Below the pieces are notes generated by a model, which worked only from the letters and a program-made list of their open reading frames with translations, did not search any database and was not told where the DNA came from. Positions 62,398 to 64,000 of a DNA stretch of 64,000 nucleotides are shown here, piece after piece; position 1 is the stretch's first letter; every line of letters starts with the position of its first letter. The stretch spans positions 3,100,001 through 3,164,000 of the forward strand of contig NZ_KB375270.1 of assembly GCF_000314735.2 (NCBI RefSeq). The letters run 5' to 3'. A program made the translations under genes and the position numbers. This DNA is from Afipia felis ATCC 53690 (GTDB lineage: Bacteria; Pseudomonadota; Alphaproteobacteria; Rhizobiales; Xanthobacteraceae).

Positions 62398-63027
62398 TCA
62401 CTTCGCCTCGAGCCTGATTTCGAGTGTTCCCGGCAGACCGAGCGGTTCGTGCGTTGCTACGACCATCAAGCCGCCGCTTCCGAGGTGGTCGGCTACAATA
62501 GTTTTCAGCAAGGCCCGCGCGTGCCGGTCGAGCGCGGTCAGTGGCTCGTCGAGCAGCCATAGGGGACGATAGGCGACCAAGAGTCGGGCCAATGCAACCC
62601 GGCGGCGCTGCCCTGCCGAGAGATAGCCGACCGGCAGGTCCAGAACATGGGCCAGATCGATCCGGTCCAGCGCCTCTGACGGGGTCAGGCGGCTCCCCCC
62701 TAAGATCGTTAGGCCGAGCTGAAGATTTTCGCGCGCGGTCAGCGCAGATTTTAGCCCATCGAGATGGCCGACATAGTGGAGTCGCTCTGCGAGAGGCGCC
62801 GGATCTTTGGCTCCAGTCTCCTCCTCCCAACACATGCGGCCGGATGCCAGCGGCAAGAAGCCGGCAATCGCACGCAAAAGAGTAGATTTGCCTACGCCGT
62901 TCGAGCCCGTCACTTCGGCAATTTCCCCAGCGGCCAGTCGCAAGGAAACGTCGCCGAGAACCACGCGCTCACCGCGCGCGACGGACAGATCCTCGATCAG
63001 GAGACGGCACGACTGCTTGATGTCCAT
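62398..63027 (-). CDS. ccmA: CcmA, heme ABC exporter ATPase
   Basis: A 209-residue ABC ATPase: Walker A GSNGVGKST, signature LSAGQRRRVALARL, Walker B LWLLDEPLTALD and the His switch in VVATHEPLG. It drives release of heme-loaded CcmE with CcmB. A 127-bp gap separates it from ccmB, wider than in most operons, and suggests that the pair was rearranged. Confidence 0.95.
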   Translation of the reverse strand: MDIKQSCRLLIEDLSVARGERVVLGDVSLRLAAGEIAEVTGSNGVGKSTLLRAIAGFLPLASGRMCWEEETGAKDPAPLAERLHYVGHLDGLKSALTARENLQLGLTILGGSRLTPSEALDRIDLAHVLDLPVGYLSAGQRRRVALARLLVAYRPLWLLDEPLTALDRHARALLKTIVADHLGSGGLMVVATHEPLGLPGTLEIRLEAK

Positions 63028-63568
63028 TTTCGTTTCCGGCTAGTCATTGTCGCGTTCAGGTCGCTTTTTTCCAACGTGTGGCCCGTGGCTCGTCCGAGAG
63101 AGCGCTCTTGGCCAGAGCATTGAAGTGTAAGCGCGCGCCTTTGAAAGAATTGCCCAGGTCTGTAATTCGTCGACCCAGCAACCATGGTGCTGTGCGTGAC
63201 CATGTCATGGGAGCGCTGACGCTCCAGATCAGGATGGCGGGGGCCACGTAGAAGGCCAAAACTGTGAGCACCCGGTGGCAAGGAGGCCAACAAGGTGTGT
63301 TATGGAATGAGTCACGCAAATTGGACGCGCGAAAAGGAACTCGATCGAGGGACATCACATTTTTTTCCAGAGGCGTGCCGAAAAAGTGGCGCGGACGCCG
63401 CCAGTCAGCTTTTCTGGAATCGACACCGTCGGCCTTCGCTTGCTCAGCCGCAACCTGGGACGCGCGACGCATTCCGAGCATGGTCTGCGCCGCCAAGTAA
63501 CTGTCGCTCGCTCGATGCACGGCCCGGGAGGAGATGGCTGCGAAGGAGGCGCTCCCATAGAACGGCTC
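63028..63568. other. 541-bp gap between ccmA and hemA
   Basis: Long but featureless frames cross this gap on both strands; none contains a recognised domain or a matching start. It includes the upstream region of ccmA. No repeat ends or tRNA were seen. Confidence 0.45.
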
Positions 63569-64000
63569 TCAGGCAAGAGAGAGAGTATCCCAGGTCTCGG
63601 CGAGCGCAGCTGCGAGTTTTGCTATGTGCTCCTCACCGTGAAATGGCGAGGGGGTAATGCGCAGGCGCTCTGTGCCTCGGGGGACGGTCGGATAATTGAT
63701 CGGCTGGATGTAGATAGCATGGCGCTCCAAGAGGTGGTCGGCGGCAGCCTTGCAAAGCTTTGCGTCACCCACGACAATCGGAACAATGTGGGTCTCGGTA
63801 GGCAGAACCGGAAGCCCGGCGGCTCGTAGTGCAGCCTTCGTTGCAGCGGCCTGTCGTTGATGCGCTTCGCGCTCGGCACTTGAGTGCTTGAGGTAACGCA
63901 GGGAAGCAAGAGCCGCGGCTGCAACTGGCGGAGGCATCGCCGTGGTGAAGATGAATCCGGGAGCGAAGCTGCGCACCGCATCACAGATCACCTGCGAGGC
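63569..64000 (-). CDS. hemA: 5-aminolevulinate synthase, C-terminal part cut by the window edge
   Basis: The last 143 codons of a minus-strand gene. Typical ALAS sequence is present: FAPGFIFTTAMPPPVAAAA, HIVPIVVGD, IYIQPINYPTVPRGTERLRITPSPFH. The N-terminal part with the PLP lysine lies beyond base 64000. The enzyme condenses glycine and succinyl-CoA, the first step of heme synthesis in alphaproteobacteria. Together with hemC at 47122 it frames the cytochrome genes. Confidence 0.93.
   Translation of the reverse strand, partial: ASQVICDAVRSFAPGFIFTTAMPPPVAAAALASLRYLKHSSAEREAHQRQAAATKAALRAAGLPVLPTETHIVPIVVGDAKLCKAAADHLLERHAIYIQPINYPTVPRGTERLRITPSPFHGEEHIAKLAAALAETWDTLSLA

Noticed and set aside
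1..64000. CRISPR array or intact insertion sequence
   Set aside because: No regularly spaced direct repeats and no transposase-like frame with terminal inverted repeats were recognised.

Overview
The window looks like part of a mobile element from an alphaproteobacterium of the order Hyphomicrobiales, probably near Bradyrhizobium, Afipia or Rhodopseudomonas. The grounds are high-GC coding, alphaproteobacterial gene families (DUF736, DUF2840, DUF2274, TrbK-alt, SigF/NrsF, 5-aminolevulinate synthase), and an imperfect inverted repeat at 48121-48186 of a type I remember as scattered through Bradyrhizobium genomes. Genus is an inference. No integrase, att site, tRNA, rRNA, CRISPR array or intact insertion sequence was seen, so integrative element versus plasmid cannot be decided here.

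Backbone (about 0.25-25.2 kb): two DUF736 proteins; a convergent pair of paralogous Xre-type repressors, each with tandem operator-like sites repeating every 15 bp; DUF2285 DNA-binding proteins (one frameshifted); an AlpA-type HTH protein; a translationally coupled repA-parA-RHH-DUF2840-traF run; a lytic transglycosylase; a candidate oriT (14-bp perfect inverted repeat at 8532-8612) just before a DUF3363 relaxase; traG; a CopG-type regulator; then trbBCDEJKLFGI, DUF2274 and lysR. A two-gene cargo unit sits between copG and trbB: a ComF-like phosphoribosyltransferase and a SLOG-like protein fused to a C-terminal HTH, behind a promoter with a palindrome between its -35 and -10. I consider it the best candidate for an undescribed system.

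Metal and redox cargo (25.3-45.6 kb): a bufferin operon (DoxX, BufC, BufB, BufA) divergent from an ECF SigF/NrsF pair; a TlpA-like thioredoxin; a frameshifted MTA phosphorylase leading into radical SAM, flavin disulfide oxidoreductase, TVP38, and two glycosyltransferases of the arsenosugar-associated families; a thioredoxin/CcdA/Tat-protein operon; and a copper unit copZ-copA-cueR followed by an 844-residue epimerase-SPW-VKOR-like fusion. Sites resembling the SigF promoter (GTAACC, 15-16 nt, CGAA) precede bufA and the thioredoxin/CcdA operon, which suggests one metal-stress regulon.

Heme and cytochrome c region (45.6-64 kb): a thioesterase, hemC, cytochrome b561, a histidine kinase with degenerate ATP-binding boxes, two tandem cytochrome P460-family proteins, a complete but split cytochrome c maturation set (ccmCDG, ccmIEFH, and ccmBA on the other strand) and the 3' end of hemA at the right edge. 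Fragments of GAF, AraC and possibly luciferase-like genes lie between them, which marks this stretch as mosaic. Together the genes could make heme, attach it to periplasmic P460 proteins and supply the reducing power. Whether this region belongs to the same mobile element as the trb genes cannot be told from the window alone.
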